A stretch of DNA of 64,000 nucleotides, taken from positions 434,001 through 498,000 of the forward strand of contig NZ_FUWH01000001.1 in the NCBI RefSeq assembly GCF_900167075.1. The letters run 5' to 3'. The first letter of the stretch is position 1; every line of letters begins with the position of its first letter. The notes beneath the pieces are model-generated. The model did not search any database. It worked only from the letters and a program-made list of their open reading frames with translations, and was not told the origin of the DNA. The DNA comes from Sediminibacterium ginsengisoli (GTDB lineage: Bacteria; Bacteroidota; Bacteroidia; Chitinophagales; Chitinophagaceae). The position numbers and the translations under genes are program-made. Below, in pieces: positions 24,432-35,046 of the stretch.

Positions 24432-26192
24432 ATGCAGAAATTATTAAAGCATAAATATTGGTGGGCGGTATTGCTGGTGCTATTCCTGGCAGTCGTTTAT
24501 CTTTCTTCCGGCCTGCATTTCCGTGCCGACCTTACCGCGGAAAAAAGGTACAGTTTAAGTAATGCCACAAAATCATTGCTGGAGAAAGTGGATGATGTGG
24601 TAACCGTACACGTCTATCTCACGGGCGATCTTCCCGCAGACTACAGGAAGCTGAGTATAGCCACCAGGGATCTGCTTGAGGAATTCAATGCTTTATCAAC
24701 CAATCTGGTACGGTTCAGTTTTGAAAAACCGGGTGAAGGTATCCAGAATGACACTGCGGTAGCGATATTGTACGACAGCCTTGCCCGGATGGGTGCTGTT
24801 TATGAACGCAGTGATGTGATCTCCGATCAGAAAGAAAAAGCAACCAGTCATTTTATCTGGCCATCCGCACTGGTAACATACAAAGACCGGCGTCCGATAG
24901 CGGTAGACCTGCGCAGCAGCCGCAAAGTATACAAACAGTATAATGTAGTTACCGATGATCCGCAGGAAGATATCGAAGCCACAAGAAACGCAGCAGAAGC
25001 ATTGCTCGAGTACAAGTTTGCCAATGCCATCGATAAACTGACACGTAAAACGGTTCCAACCGTAGCATACGTGGTAGGGAATGGCGAGCCGGTAGACCGG
25101 ACCGTGAACGACCTGGGTGAGAGCCTGCGCAGTGAATACAAGCTGGCCGTTTTTGACCTGAAAAAAGGTTACCCTGATGCTTCGATGATAGATGCGATGG
25201 TGATCGTAAAACCAACGCAGCCATTTACAGATGAAGACAAGCTGAAGCTGGATCAGTATGTAATGAATGGCGGTAAGCTGATCTGGTTCGTAGATAAATT
25301 ACACGCAGAACTCGACAGCCTGATGCGTAAACAGGCAGAATATACGGCGTTCGACAGGGGATTAAACCTCGACGATATCTTATTCCGTTATGGAGTAAGG
25401 GTCAACGGCGACCTTGTGCAGGATCTCAACTGTGCAAAGATCCCCGTTGTGATAGGCCGTAATCCTGACGGATCTCCAACCATGCAGCGGGTACCATGGC
25501 CTTATTATCCGTTTCTTTCAGCGCATGGCGATAATCCGATCTCACGCAATCTCGACAGGGTATTACCCATTTTCCCATCGAGCATAGATACGGTGAAAGC
25601 GCCGGGAATAAAGAAAACAATATTGCTGGCAACAGACAGCAGCAGCAGGCAACTGGCATCACCGGCGATTGTGTCGCTGAACAGTGTGAAGAATGATGCG
25701 GATCTGAGAACTTTCAATAAAAGTTACCTGCCGGTAGTTGTTTTGCTCGAAGGAAAATTCACATCACTATTCGCGAACAGGGTAGGCCAGACACTGCTCG
25801 ATTCCATTCAAAAGGCAAGCGGCAAACCATTTTTGCCGAAGGCCATTAAGGAAGGCAAGCAGATCGTGGTTTCTGATGCCGATCTTGTGACCAATGTGGT
25901 CAGCAGCAGCCAGGGACCCTTGCCAATGGGTGAGTTGCCGCTGGAAGGATACCGGTTTGCCAACCGCGAGTTTTTCCTGAATTGTGTGGATTACCTGGCC
26001 AGCAACAACAATCTTTTCGAAAGCCGCAACAAGGAAGTGATTTTACGCTTACTCGACAAGCGCAAACTGGAAGATCAGCGGACACTCTGGCAATTCCTGA
26101 ACATAGCACTGCCCGTATTGCTTGTAATACTGGCAGGGATCATTGTGCAGTGGCGGCGGAAGAGAAAGTACGGAACACATCCGGCTGCATAG
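24432..26192 (+). CDS. gldG: Gliding-motility ABC transporter auxiliary protein GldG
   Basis: GldG partners GldF. The 586-residue protein has an N-terminal membrane anchor (about residues 10-27), a large periplasmic region of the ABC-transporter auxiliary type ('DLTAEKRYSLSNATKSLLEK', 'VTVHVYLTGDLP', 'GGKLIWFVDKLHAELD'), and a C-terminal membrane helix near 556-575 ending in basic 'QWRRKRKYG'. Length and layout match GldG. The order gldF-gldG is conserved in gliding Bacteroidota. Some non-gliding members also keep these genes, so motility itself is inference. Confidence 0.92.
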   Translation: MQKLLKHKYWWAVLLVLFLAVVYLSSGLHFRADLTAEKRYSLSNATKSLLEKVDDVVTVHVYLTGDLPADYRKLSIATRDLLEEFNALSTNLVRFSFEKPGEGIQNDTAVAILYDSLARMGAVYERSDVISDQKEKATSHFIWPSALVTYKDRRPIAVDLRSSRKVYKQYNVVTDDPQEDIEATRNAAEALLEYKFANAIDKLTRKTVPTVAYVVGNGEPVDRTVNDLGESLRSEYKLAVFDLKKGYPDASMIDAMVIVKPTQPFTDEDKLKLDQYVMNGGKLIWFVDKLHAELDSLMRKQAEYTAFDRGLNLDDILFRYGVRVNGDLVQDLNCAKIPVVIGRNPDGSPTMQRVPWPYYPFLSAHGDNPISRNLDRVLPIFPSSIDTVKAPGIKKTILLATDSSSRQLASPAIVSLNSVKNDADLRTFNKSYLPVVVLLEGKFTSLFANRVGQTLLDSIQKASGKPFLPKAIKEGKQIVVSDADLVTNVVSSSQGPLPMGELPLEGYRFANREFFLNCVDYLASNNNLFESRNKEVILRLLDKRKLEDQRTLWQFLNIALPVLLVILAGIIVQWRRKRKYGTHPAA

Positions 26193-26251
26193 CGTAAAAG
26201 AGGTACGGACGCAAGCGGTGAACCGCCTATCTTTACAGTAAAATCCACTTC

Positions 26252-27223
26252 ATGACCCACCACCAGATCGTTTATCTTGTATTTGGTATTATACTGGTAC
26301 TTGCCCTCGCCTTGGATCTCGGCCTGCTGAGTAAAAAAGATAAAAAAATCACCATCCGCCAGGCATTGATACAGACCTGTTTCTGGGTAATGCTGGCACT
26401 CGGCTTTTTTGTTTTTATGTGGGTGGAAGAAGGTCCGAAACTTTCATTCGAATACCTCAGCGCTTACCTGATGGAGTGGAGCCTGAGCATTGATAATATC
26501 TTCGTCTTCATCCTTATATTCAACTCGTTCCGAGTAAAGGAAAAGTATTATTCACGGGTATTGCTGGTGGGGATCCTGATGGCCATCGTGTTCCGTGTGA
26601 TCTTTATTACCGTAGGCGTGGCACTGGTGGAAAGGTTCAGCTGGGTGCTTTATATTTTCGGCGTATTCCTGCTGTACACCGGTTATAAAATGTTTACATC
26701 CAACGATGAAGAATCTTTTGAACCGCACGATACAAAGATTTACCGTTTCCTGAAAAAATACCTGCCCCTGGCTCCCAATGACGGCGAAGGTAAATATGTG
26801 GTTGTGGAGAACGGAAAACGTTTTTATACAACACTGTTTGTGGTGGTAGTGCTGCTGGCCTGTATCGATCTCGTTTTCGCACTGGATTCCATACCTGCAG
26901 TAATGGGTATTTCAAGAGACAAGCTTGTGATCTATACGTCCAATATTTTTGCGGTACTGGGTCTCAGGTCGCTTTTCTTCCTGCTGCGCGGCGCAGTTTC
27001 CAAATTCGATTACCTGCAGCAGGGTATTGCGATCGTGCTGGTATTCATCGGCGCTAAAATGCTGGGCGAACATTATATCAACCAATGGGTGGGCAAGACC
27101 ACGCAGGTATTCCTATCCCTCGCCGTGATCCTGGTCTGCATCAGCGGTTCTATTGTGTATTCCATCTATAAGAATAAAAAAGGAACACCGCCCGATGTTC
27201 AGGATGACTCACTCACAGAATAG
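26252..27223 (+). CDS. TerC family integral membrane protein
   Basis: This 323-residue protein has about nine membrane helices and the TerC signature acidic motifs: 'MEWSLSIDNIFVF' near residues 71-83 and 'DLVFALDSIPAVMG' near 210-223. TerC/Alx proteins affect manganese or other metal export and tellurite resistance; the exact ion is not shown. A site TATCTTTA at 26228-26235, one base off the -7 consensus, precedes it. It is 13 bases upstream of murF-alr. Confidence 0.88.
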   Translation: MTHHQIVYLVFGIILVLALALDLGLLSKKDKKITIRQALIQTCFWVMLALGFFVFMWVEEGPKLSFEYLSAYLMEWSLSIDNIFVFILIFNSFRVKEKYYSRVLLVGILMAIVFRVIFITVGVALVERFSWVLYIFGVFLLYTGYKMFTSNDEESFEPHDTKIYRFLKKYLPLAPNDGEGKYVVVENGKRFYTTLFVVVVLLACIDLVFALDSIPAVMGISRDKLVIYTSNIFAVLGLRSLFFLLRGAVSKFDYLQQGIAIVLVFIGAKMLGEHYINQWVGKTTQVFLSLAVILVCISGSIVYSIYKNKKGTPPDVQDDSLTE

Positions 27224-27235
27224 ATAGTCCGTAAC

Positions 27236-29731
27236 GTGCAGTACACTTTACAACATATTGCAGAGATCATCGGGGCGGAAACCATTCCCGTTTCTGCCAG
27301 ACCGGTTGTTCACCTGCTTACAGACAGCCGCAGGCTTGTTTTTCCTGATACTTCTCTTTTCTTCGCCATCGGCGGTCCGCGTCGTGATGGTCACTGGTTT
27401 ATTCCCGACCTGTATGAAAGAGGCGTGCGGGCTTTCGTTGTAGAGAGAGGCTGGAGCGCTCCCGGTACTGAAGATGCAGTTTTCCTGGAAGTTCCGGATG
27501 TATTGCGGGCACTGCAGCAACTGGCTGCTTTTCACCGCCGCCATTTCAATATTCCCGTGATCGGTATTACCGGCAGTAATGGTAAGACGATGGTGAAAGA
27601 ATGGCTGTACCGTTTGCTGTACCAGGACCAGGTGATCTGTCGCAGTCCGCGCAGCTATAATTCCCAGATCGGGGTGCCGTTAAGCGTATGGCAGCTCAAA
27701 GAAGAAGACACGCTGGGGATTTTTGAAGCGGGGATATCCACCCGCAATGAAATGGAGCATATTGCAGGCATTATACAACCTACATTAGGCATATTTACCA
27801 ATATCGCGGAAGCACACCGGGAAGGCTTTGATAACGACAGGCAGAAAGCGGTGGAAAAAGCGAAACTGTTCAGCAATGTGAAACAGCTGGTCTTCTGCCG
27901 CGAAGCACTTGCACCAGCCCTATATCCGGATGGAACCGACGCTGGTTATTTCCCGCCTGATACACGTTTTTTCTCCTGGAGCAGGATAACCGAAGCCACG
28001 TTGTTTATTGTGCAGGAGCAGCACGTAGGGCAGACTACATTGCTGAAAGCTTTGTACGAAGGTCAGACACTCCTGCTGAAACTGCCTTTTACAGCCCGCA
28101 TTGCCATCGATAATGCCATCACCTGCTGGTGCGTGATGCTGCTCGATGGTTATCCGATGGATACCATACAGCAACGCATGCTGGAACTGGAACCGGTGGA
28201 CATGCGTATGCAGCTGAAGAAAGGACGGAATAATTGTTATATCCTCAACGACAGTTACAGTAACGATACCGCATCATTGCTGCTGGCACTGGATTACCTG
28301 AAACAGCAATCCGGGAATAATCCTGCTACAGTTATTTTATCCGATATTCTCGAATCAGGGCAGCCGCCCGGACAATTGTATCATACCGTGCTGATGGAAT
28401 TACTGCACCGTGGTATATCAAAGATCATCGGCATCGGACCAGCCATTTCACATTATCTCGCGGCGGCAGGTAAAGATGTATTACCCGGAAAAGAGATCCT
28501 GTATTTTCCTTCAACCGAAGTATTCCTGGAACAGGCTGCTGCCTTACAGTTCAGGGACGAATATATTTTGCTGAAAGGAGCAAGGGTTTTTGCATTTGAA
28601 CGGATCGGCAACTGGCTGGAGCAGCAGGTGCACCAGACGGTGATGGAGATCGATCTGACCGCCATGGCGCATAACCTGAAAATATACCAGTCTGTTCTTC
28701 ACCCGGACACAAAACTCATGGCCATGGTAAAAGCATTCAGCTATGGCAGCGGAAGCGCGGAAGTGGCAAGGGTATTGCAGTTTCAGAAAGTAGATTACCT
28801 GGCAGTTGCGTATGCAGATGAAGGTGTGGAATTGCGTAAGGCAGGTATCAGTCTGCCTGTGATGGTGATGAATGCCGATGAAGCAACCTTCGAATCGCTG
28901 GTTACGTATCACTTGGAACCGGAGATCTATTCATTCGGTATACTGGAGGCGTTTCATGCTTATCTCGGCCAGCAGGGCATAACACAATTTCCCGTACACA
29001 TCAAATTCAATACCGGTATGAACAGGCTGGGATTTGAACCGGAAGAAGCAAAAATGCTGGCAAACCTGCTGCAGCAGCAGAACGCTATGGTGGTGCGTTC
29101 GGCTTTCAGTCACCTGGTCAGCAGCGAACTCAGTGACCACGACGGGTTTACAGCACACCAGGCAACGATCTTCAATGAAGCCTGCGATCAGCTGGAAAAA
29201 ATCCTTAATTATCCTTTCCTCAGGCATATTGCCAATACAGCTGCCATTTTCAGGCATCCGCGTTACCAGCTCGATATGGTAAGGCTGGGTATTGGTCTTT
29301 ACGGTGTGGACAGCACAACGGGTGACCAACTGCCCTTGCAGGTAGTAGCTACATTACAAACAACCATCGCACAGCTGAGGAAGGTAAAAGCCGGGAAATC
29401 TGTTGGTTATAACCGGAAAGGCATACTTCAGCGCGATAGTCTGATTGCTACGGTAAGGATCGGTTATGCAGACGGCTACCGGCGGACGCTGGGAAACGGA
29501 GTTGGTAAAATGTATCTCCGCGGCTGCCTGGCGCCGGTGGTCGGCAATGTCTGTATGGACATGACCATGCTGGATGTAACGGACATCCCGGGTGTAGCGG
29601 AAGGCGACCTGGTGGAAGTCTTCGGCAGCAACCTCCCGGTACAGGATGTAGCCGCCTGGAGCGGTACAATAGCTTATGAAGTGATGACCGGTATCGGGCA
29701 TCGTGTTAAAAGAATCTATATTCAGGCCTAG
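27236..29731 (+). CDS. Bifunctional MurF-alanine racemase
   Basis: This 831-residue fusion joins UDP-MurNAc-tripeptide:D-Ala-D-Ala ligase (residues about 1-455) to alanine racemase (about 465-831). It thus makes D-alanine and places the dipeptide on the peptidoglycan precursor. The MurF part has the ATP loop 'GITGSNGKTMVKEW' near 112-125 and 'NDSYSNDTASLLLAL'. The racemase part has the PLP Lys in 'AMVKAFSYGSG', catalytic Tyr in 'SVGYNRKG', 'RIGYADGYRR' and 'GNVCMDMTMLDVT'. Such fusions are typical of Bacteroidota. The start is GTG at 27236; no ATG is suitable. Confidence 0.93.
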   Translation: MQYTLQHIAEIIGAETIPVSARPVVHLLTDSRRLVFPDTSLFFAIGGPRRDGHWFIPDLYERGVRAFVVERGWSAPGTEDAVFLEVPDVLRALQQLAAFHRRHFNIPVIGITGSNGKTMVKEWLYRLLYQDQVICRSPRSYNSQIGVPLSVWQLKEEDTLGIFEAGISTRNEMEHIAGIIQPTLGIFTNIAEAHREGFDNDRQKAVEKAKLFSNVKQLVFCREALAPALYPDGTDAGYFPPDTRFFSWSRITEATLFIVQEQHVGQTTLLKALYEGQTLLLKLPFTARIAIDNAITCWCVMLLDGYPMDTIQQRMLELEPVDMRMQLKKGRNNCYILNDSYSNDTASLLLALDYLKQQSGNNPATVILSDILESGQPPGQLYHTVLMELLHRGISKIIGIGPAISHYLAAAGKDVLPGKEILYFPSTEVFLEQAAALQFRDEYILLKGARVFAFERIGNWLEQQVHQTVMEIDLTAMAHNLKIYQSVLHPDTKLMAMVKAFSYGSGSAEVARVLQFQKVDYLAVAYADEGVELRKAGISLPVMVMNADEATFESLVTYHLEPEIYSFGILEAFHAYLGQQGITQFPVHIKFNTGMNRLGFEPEEAKMLANLLQQQNAMVVRSAFSHLVSSELSDHDGFTAHQATIFNEACDQLEKILNYPFLRHIANTAAIFRHPRYQLDMVRLGIGLYGVDSTTGDQLPLQVVATLQTTIAQLRKVKAGKSVGYNRKGILQRDSLIATVRIGYADGYRRTLGNGVGKMYLRGCLAPVVGNVCMDMTMLDVTDIPGVAEGDLVEVFGSNLPVQDVAAWSGTIAYEVMTGIGHRVKRIYIQA

Positions 29732-29759
29732 AGGTATCTTTTTAGACAGTGCCAAAGCC

Positions 29760-29767
29760 TATCTTTG
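29760..29767 (+). promoter_or_regulatory. Putative -7 element TATCTTTG before lspA
   Basis: A perfect TAnnTTTG octamer lies 38 bases before the GTG start of lspA, in the short gap after murF-alr. No clear TTG is visible at -33. Confidence 0.4.
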
Positions 29768-29805
29768 TTCATCTGACAACATAAATATCATTTAACAGAT
29801 CATCA

Positions 29806-30483
29806 GTGAAAGCAAGACAAGTCATTTTTATTATCCTTGGGGTCATTTTTATCGATCAGGCATTTAAGTTCTACATCAAGCTGAACTATTATGCCGGTGA
29901 GGAACACCGGGTGCTGGGCAGTTGGTTCAGGCTGCATTTTGTAGAAAATGAAGGAATGGCCTGGGGCTGGAAATTCGGTGGCGGGTTCGGTAAGATCGCT
30001 CTTACACTGTTCAGGCTGGTAGCTGTGATCTGGGGTACGTTCCTGCTGCGCGACTTTATCCGCAAACAATACCATAAAGGATTTATAGCCTGTGCCGCCC
30101 TGATCTATGCAGGCGCGCTGGGTAACCTGATAGATAGTATTTTCTATGGAGTGATATTCGAGAACAGCAGCCCGTTCTCCCAGAATGTAGCAAAGCTGTT
30201 CCCGGCTGCAGGCGGTTACGCAGGTCTTTTTCACGGTAAAGTGGTGGATATGCTTTACTTCCCGATCGTTACCAATGCCCATTTCCCATCCTGGGTACCA
30301 TTCTGGGGCGGGGAAGAATTTGAATTCTTCAGGCCGGTATTCAATATTGCAGATGCAGCTATCTCAGCAGGTGTGATCGCTATCCTTGTTTTTCAGAACC
30401 GCTTCTTTAAAAAAGAAACCACTGCCAAGCATCCCACAGTAGAAACAGGAACGGTGGTTGACGATAATACACAGGTTTCCTGA
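29806..30483 (+). CDS. lspA: Lipoprotein signal peptidase
   Basis: LspA cleaves lipoprotein signal peptides in the inner membrane. The 225-residue protein has four membrane helices and the two catalytic aspartates in 'GALGNLIDSIFYG' and 'VFNIADAAISAG'; 'FVENEGMAWG' is the usual substrate-pocket motif. It is longer than the E. coli enzyme because of an insertion between the two Asp motifs, as in many Bacteroidota. Start is GTG at 29806. Several lipoproteins in this window are natural substrates. Confidence 0.93.
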   Translation: MKARQVIFIILGVIFIDQAFKFYIKLNYYAGEEHRVLGSWFRLHFVENEGMAWGWKFGGGFGKIALTLFRLVAVIWGTFLLRDFIRKQYHKGFIACAALIYAGALGNLIDSIFYGVIFENSSPFSQNVAKLFPAAGGYAGLFHGKVVDMLYFPIVTNAHFPSWVPFWGGEEFEFFRPVFNIADAAISAGVIAILVFQNRFFKKETTAKHPTVETGTVVDDNTQVS

Positions 30484-30503
30484 TGAGTGCGGGCTAATAT
30501 AAA

Positions 30504-30550
30504 AGATAAAAGAAACCCTGCGATGATTAATCGCAGGGTTTCTTTTATCT
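30504..30550. terminator. Strong bidirectional terminator between lspA and the lipoprotein gene
   Basis: A perfect 21-bp inverted repeat (30504-30524 with 30530-30550) with a 5-base loop has AAACCCTGCGAT in one arm and A/T-rich outer ends. It serves the two convergent genes. Confidence 0.92.
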
Positions 30551-30572
30551 GAGAACTTACTTGCTGTATTTT

Positions 30573-31601
30573 CTATTTAATGGTCCAGCTTTGCGCCTGA
30601 ACATGCTGCGGGGTTGAGGTATTCCCGATTTCCTGGTCTACGAGGCCGATGCCTTTAGCATAGTAATTGTAACCTTCGAGTATTTTAGTATAAGCGCTGG
30701 CGCCTGTGGCCTGGAAGAACATTTCTCTTTTCACCTTGATCACATCTGTGAGTGCTTGTCCGCCTACTGTATAGGAGAGGTTTTTCTTATCGATGGTGAA
30801 TGTGATCTTTGTTTTTCCCTTCTGACCATTATAGGTAACATCGGGGAACTCAGGGCTGTCCCAGGTAGTGGTTTCCGGTACATTATCTTTCAGGAAGATA
30901 TAGGAAACGCCTGTTTGGGGAGCATCCGTGAACACAGAGATATAATCGAAATCGCTGGTCGTACTCATGGAATAATAATTACCGTTGGCATCTTTTGCAT
31001 AATAGGCGAACCCGCCATAATCTGTTTCAAATTCAAAATAAGTGAGGTTATTGTCGATCTGGGTATTACCGTTAACGGTAGAAGTAAAGAACTCTTCACC
31101 ACTAGGTAATTTTGGTACAAACCGGTAATTCCAGACAGAACCGCTTGTGGTAGGGAAATAATCGTTGCTGGTTCCCTGGCTGGCGCCATCGATGACTGCA
31201 ATGGCGAACCCGCAGAAACTGCTGCCCATGGTTACCACAAAATCTGAAGTAATGGGCAGGATCGGCGTTCCGTAGCCTTTCATCTTCACAACTGCTGGCC
31301 CTATCGTTTGCACATAACCGGAATCGATGAACCACATACCGTTCACCGTATCGGTATAGATCTTGTACTTGCCTGGCTTGGTAATGACTACATTCATCAG
31401 CACATAGTTACTGTCGTTAAGGATGGTATCCTTAATATAATTGCCATTGATAGTAGGATCGAAGCAATTGCCGGCAGTATTGGTAAGCGTACCTTCAGCC
31501 GGACCGCTGAAGCCGGATTCGTAACTGAATTCTTTTTTACAGGCTGTAAACAGCAGGCTGCTGCAACAGAGAATAAGTAAAAGGTTCAGGATATTTTTCA
31601 T
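30573..31601 (-). CDS. Lipoprotein of unknown function
   Basis: The 342-residue protein has a lipoprotein signal ('LLLILCCSSLLFTAC', Cys21 followed by Lys-Lys). I do not recognise the body. It has a Ser/Thr/Tyr/Gly-rich beta-strand pattern ('FVVTMGSSFCGFAIAVIDG', 'SVWNYRFVPKLP', 'TKITFTIDKKN'), suggesting an all-beta surface or periplasmic domain. It stands alone between ldhA and a terminator. Confidence 0.65.
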   Translation of the reverse strand: MKNILNLLLILCCSSLLFTACKKEFSYESGFSGPAEGTLTNTAGNCFDPTINGNYIKDTILNDSNYVLMNVVITKPGKYKIYTDTVNGMWFIDSGYVQTIGPAVVKMKGYGTPILPITSDFVVTMGSSFCGFAIAVIDGASQGTSNDYFPTTSGSVWNYRFVPKLPSGEEFFTSTVNGNTQIDNNLTYFEFETDYGGFAYYAKDANGNYYSMSTTSDFDYISVFTDAPQTGVSYIFLKDNVPETTTWDSPEFPDVTYNGQKGKTKITFTIDKKNLSYTVGGQALTDVIKVKREMFFQATGASAYTKILEGYNYYAKGIGLVDQEIGNTSTPQHVQAQSWTIK

Positions 31602-31644
31602 AACATCTTTTTTTACCGTCGGATGAATAATACCAAGACTAAAA

Positions 31645-32643
31645 TTATACCAATAATGCAGCCTGAGTATCCAATTTACCGTTTTTTATCAGCTGCTGTA
31701 CATTATTTAAGGTTGTAATAGCGATCTGAGACAGTGCTTCTGCTGTGAAAAAGGCCTGGTGGGCTGTAATCAGCACGTTTGGAAAGCTCATGAGACGCTG
31801 TATATCATCATCTGTAATAATACTGCCCGACAGGTCGCGGAAAAACAATTTTTCCTCCTGTTCGTATACGTCGATACCCAGGTAAGACAGTTGCCCGGTT
31901 TTCAGGGCGCCGATTACGGCACGGGTATCGATAAGTCCGCCGCGGCTGGTATTGATCAGCATGGTGCCCTTCTTCATCATATCCAGTGTGTAAGCATTGA
32001 TCAGGTGATGTGTTTGCTCATTCAGCGGGCAGTGGAGGGAAATGATATCGGCTTTCAGCACTTCTATCAGCGGCAGGTATTCAACGCCCAGGGCTTCCAT
32101 TTCTTTATTCGCAACAAGATCGAACGCAACCACGCGGCAGCCGAATCCAAGCATAATGCGGCAGAATGCCTTCCCGATATTGCCGGTACCTACAACGCCA
32201 ATGGTCTTGCCATGGAGGTTGAAACCCATCAGCCCGTTTAATGAGAAATTCTGCTCCCTGACGCGGCTGTATGCCTTATGGGTTTTACGGTTCAGCGTGA
32301 GGATCATGGCTACCGCATGTTCTGCCACTGCTTCCGGGGAGTAGGAGGGAACCCGGCAGACCTGGATGCCTGCATTTTTCGCGGCTTCAATATTTACATT
32401 GTTGAAACCCGCACATCGTAAGGCAATGATCTTTACACCTTTTTCTGCAAGTACCGCGATCACTTTATCCGAGATCTTATCGTTCACGAAAACGCAAACG
32501 GCATCCGTACCAGGCCGGATCAGCTGTGCGGTCTGCTCATCCAGCGGCATATCGTTATACACCAGCTCAAAACCGTAAGCGGCATTCGTATGATCGAATG
32601 AGGTTTTGTCGTAAAGCTGTGTAGAAAAGAAGGCGATTTTCAT
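31645..32643 (-). CDS. ldhA: D-lactate dehydrogenase (D-2-hydroxyacid dehydrogenase family)
   Basis: This cytoplasmic enzyme likely reduces pyruvate to D-lactate with NADH. The 332-residue protein has the D-2-hydroxyacid dehydrogenase layout: Rossmann 'GVVGTGNIGKAFC' near 150-162, catalytic Arg in 'INTSRGGLID', Glu in 'DVYEQEEKLFF' and His in 'ITAHQAFFT'. The 'ALRCAGFNNVN' and 'YSPEAVAEHAV' segments are LdhA-like. It follows hemL on the same strand after 65 bases and has a near-consensus promoter (TATCTTTC on the minus strand at 32648-32655), so it may be separately expressed. Confidence 0.9.
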   Translation of the reverse strand: MKIAFFSTQLYDKTSFDHTNAAYGFELVYNDMPLDEQTAQLIRPGTDAVCVFVNDKISDKVIAVLAEKGVKIIALRCAGFNNVNIEAAKNAGIQVCRVPSYSPEAVAEHAVAMILTLNRKTHKAYSRVREQNFSLNGLMGFNLHGKTIGVVGTGNIGKAFCRIMLGFGCRVVAFDLVANKEMEALGVEYLPLIEVLKADIISLHCPLNEQTHHLINAYTLDMMKKGTMLINTSRGGLIDTRAVIGALKTGQLSYLGIDVYEQEEKLFFRDLSGSIITDDDIQRLMSFPNVLITAHQAFFTAEALSQIAITTLNNVQQLIKNGKLDTQAALLV

Positions 32644-32708
32644 ATGGGAAAGATACTTTGTTTTTATGGCATCTCATCCTGTTACAGACCGCTTCCTTAT
32701 ACCACTGA

Positions 32709-33995
32709 TCACAATATTTCTTCCAGGCTTGCTTTGGCTGCAGCTACTGTGGCATCCAGGTCGGCGGTTGTTAATGCGTTATTGAGGAACCAGCTTTCAA
32801 ATGCGGAAGGCGGCAGGTAAATACCACGTTTCAGCATGGCGTGGAAGAATTTGTTGAACAGACCGTTATCGGCTGCTGCAGCAGTTGCGAAATCTGTTAC
32901 CGGTGTTTCACTGAAATGCACGCTGATCATAGAACCCAGCCTGTTGATCACGTAAGGTGTTCCAGAGGCGCTGAACACTTTATCCAGTTCCTGGTGCAGG
33001 TAAGCGGTTTTCTGTTCCAGTTCGGTAAAAATGGCCGGCTGTGTGCTGAGTGTATGCAGCATCGTGTAACCGGCGATCATGGCAATCGGGTTGCCGCTTA
33101 AAGTGCCTGCCTGGTATACATTGCCCAGCGGCGCTACTTTTTCCATGATCTCTCTTTTGCCGCCGAATGCTCCTACCGGCATACCGCCGCCGATCACTTT
33201 GCCGTAAGTGACCAGGTCTGCATTTACTTTCAGCAGCTCCTGTGCGCCACCCGGTGCAAGACGGAAACCCGTCATTACCTCATCAAAAATCAACACAATA
33301 CCCTCACGGTCACAAACACTACGAAGTCCTTCAAGGAAACCAGGTTCCGGAAGGATACAACCCATATTACCCGCAACAGGTTCTACAATGATGGCGGCTA
33401 TCTCCCCTTTGTATTGCGCAGCCAGTGCTTCTACTGCCGCGAGGTCATTATAGGAACAGGTAAGCGTATCATTGGATGCGCCGGCTGTTACACCCGGAAC
33501 AGTCTGGATATTGAATGTTGCAAGTCCGCTGCCGGCTTTTACGAGAAAGGGATCTGCATGCCCGTGATAACAGCCTTCGAACTTGATGAATTTATTTTTG
33601 CCTGTATACCCTCTTGCCAGCCGCAACGCACTCATGCAGGCTTCCGTACCACTGCTTACCATACGTACCATGTCCACATTCGGCGCCATGCTCCTGATCA
33701 GTTCTGCCATCCGGATTTCAAGCTCGGTCGGCGCTCCATAAGAAGTTGACCATTCGGCTTTTTCCTGAATGGCCTTTACCACCGGTCCGTATGCATGCCC
33801 GAGGATCATCGGTCCCCAGGACGCGATATAATCGATATATCGGTTGCCGTCAGCATCGTACAGGTAAGCGCCTTCCGCTTTCTCAATAAAAACAGGCGTT
33901 CCGCCCACGCTCCTGAATGCCCTTACCGGTGAATTCACTCCGCCGGGAATACTTTCCTGTGCGCGTTGAAAAAGTTGCTGGCTCCTGGTATACAT
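32709..33995 (-). CDS. hemL: Glutamate-1-semialdehyde 2,1-aminomutase
   Basis: HemL converts glutamate-1-semialdehyde to 5-aminolevulinate. The 428-residue PLP enzyme starts '[24 protein letters not shown]' (in two parts), has '[16 protein letters not shown]', 'DEVMTGFR', and the PLP Lys in '[15 protein letters not shown]'. It is the last heme gene of the minus-strand operon. Confidence 0.96.
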   Translation of the reverse strand: MYTRSQQLFQRAQESIPGGVNSPVRAFRSVGGTPVFIEKAEGAYLYDADGNRYIDYIASWGPMILGHAYGPVVKAIQEKAEWSTSYGAPTELEIRMAELIRSMAPNVDMVRMVSSGTEACMSALRLARGYTGKNKFIKFEGCYHGHADPFLVKAGSGLATFNIQTVPGVTAGASNDTLTCSYNDLAAVEALAAQYKGEIAAIIVEPVAGNMGCILPEPGFLEGLRSVCDREGIVLIFDEVMTGFRLAPGGAQELLKVNADLVTYGKVIGGGMPVGAFGGKREIMEKVAPLGNVYQAGTLSGNPIAMIAGYTMLHTLSTQPAIFTELEQKTAYLHQELDKVFSASGTPYVINRLGSMISVHFSETPVTDFATAAAADNGLFNKFFHAMLKRGIYLPPSAFESWFLNNALTTADLDATVAAAKASLEEIL

Positions 33996-34032
33996 CTGCT
34001 TATGATTTATCGTTGTTGAAAATGAAATTAAA

Positions 34033-35007
34033 TTATGAGATCAGCTTCACAGCTTCTTTTGCAAAGTAAGTGGCTATCAGGTCTGCACCGGCTCTTTTAA
34101 TTGATCCGAGACTTTCCAGTATTGCTTTTTCTTCGTTCAGCCAGCCCATGCTCGCTGCTGCCTTGATCATGGCATATTCACCACTTACGTGATAGGCGCT
34201 TACCGGTACGTCTACCTGGTTGCGGATATCCCTGATGATATCGAGATATGCCATTGCGGGTTTTACCATTACGATATCGGCGCCCTCTTCAATGTCCATC
34301 AGCGTTTCCCTTATGGCTTCCGTACGATTGGCCGGATCCATCTGGTAAGTTTTTTTATCGCCGAAGCCCGGTGCACTGTCGAGCGCATCGCGGAACGGGC
34401 CATAAAAACAGGATGCATATTTGGCACTGTAACTCATGATACCGGTGCGGGTATAGCCATTCTCTTCGAGGCCCGTTCTGATGGCTCCGATCCTTCCATC
34501 CATCATATCGCTGGGCGCTACCATATCGGCTCCCGCTGCTGCATGACTGATGCTCATTTTCACCAGGGCTTCCACTGTTTCATCGTTCACGATCTCGCCG
34601 TCTTTCACAATGCCGTCATGCCCGTAAGAAGAATAGGGATCCAGCGCCACATCTGTCATCACCACCATATCCGGCACCGCATTTTTGATGGCTTTGATGC
34701 TGCGTTGCATCAGGCCGTCAGGATTCCATGCTTCCAGGCCGGTATTGTCTTTCAATGCATCGCTGCATTTGATAAAGAGCAGCACGGCCCTGATTCCCAT
34801 ATTGTATAGTTCCTTCACTTCTGCCACCGTAAGATCTAACGAACGCCTGTAATAACCCGGCATCGACGCGATCGGCGTTGCAGTCTGCTCACCTTCATCA
34901 ATAAAGAGCGGAGCTATAAAATCTGCAGGCGAGAGCCTGGTTTCTGCTACGAGCTGGCGCATGGCAGAACTCTGTCTCAATATGCGGTTTCTTCTCTGTA
35001 AAAACAT
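34033..35007 (-). CDS. hemB: Porphobilinogen synthase (ALA dehydratase)
   Basis: HemB joins two 5-aminolevulinate molecules to porphobilinogen. The 324-residue protein has the two Schiff-base Lys regions '[15 protein letters not shown]' and '[15 protein letters not shown]'. The metal-site segment reads '[14 protein letters not shown]' with Asp in place of the Cys triad of zinc enzymes, which points to the magnesium-dependent class. It is 37 bases upstream of hemL. Confidence 0.96.
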   Translation of the reverse strand: MFLQRRNRILRQSSAMRQLVAETRLSPADFIAPLFIDEGEQTATPIASMPGYYRRSLDLTVAEVKELYNMGIRAVLLFIKCSDALKDNTGLEAWNPDGLMQRSIKAIKNAVPDMVVMTDVALDPYSSYGHDGIVKDGEIVNDETVEALVKMSISHAAAGADMVAPSDMMDGRIGAIRTGLEENGYTRTGIMSYSAKYASCFYGPFRDALDSAPGFGDKKTYQMDPANRTEAIRETLMDIEEGADIVMVKPAMAYLDIIRDIRNQVDVPVSAYHVSGEYAMIKAAASMGWLNEEKAILESLGSIKRAGADLIATYFAKEAVKLIS

Positions 35008-35046
35008 AAGTCAAATGTTTTAATGCGATGATGTATTCATTGTTCC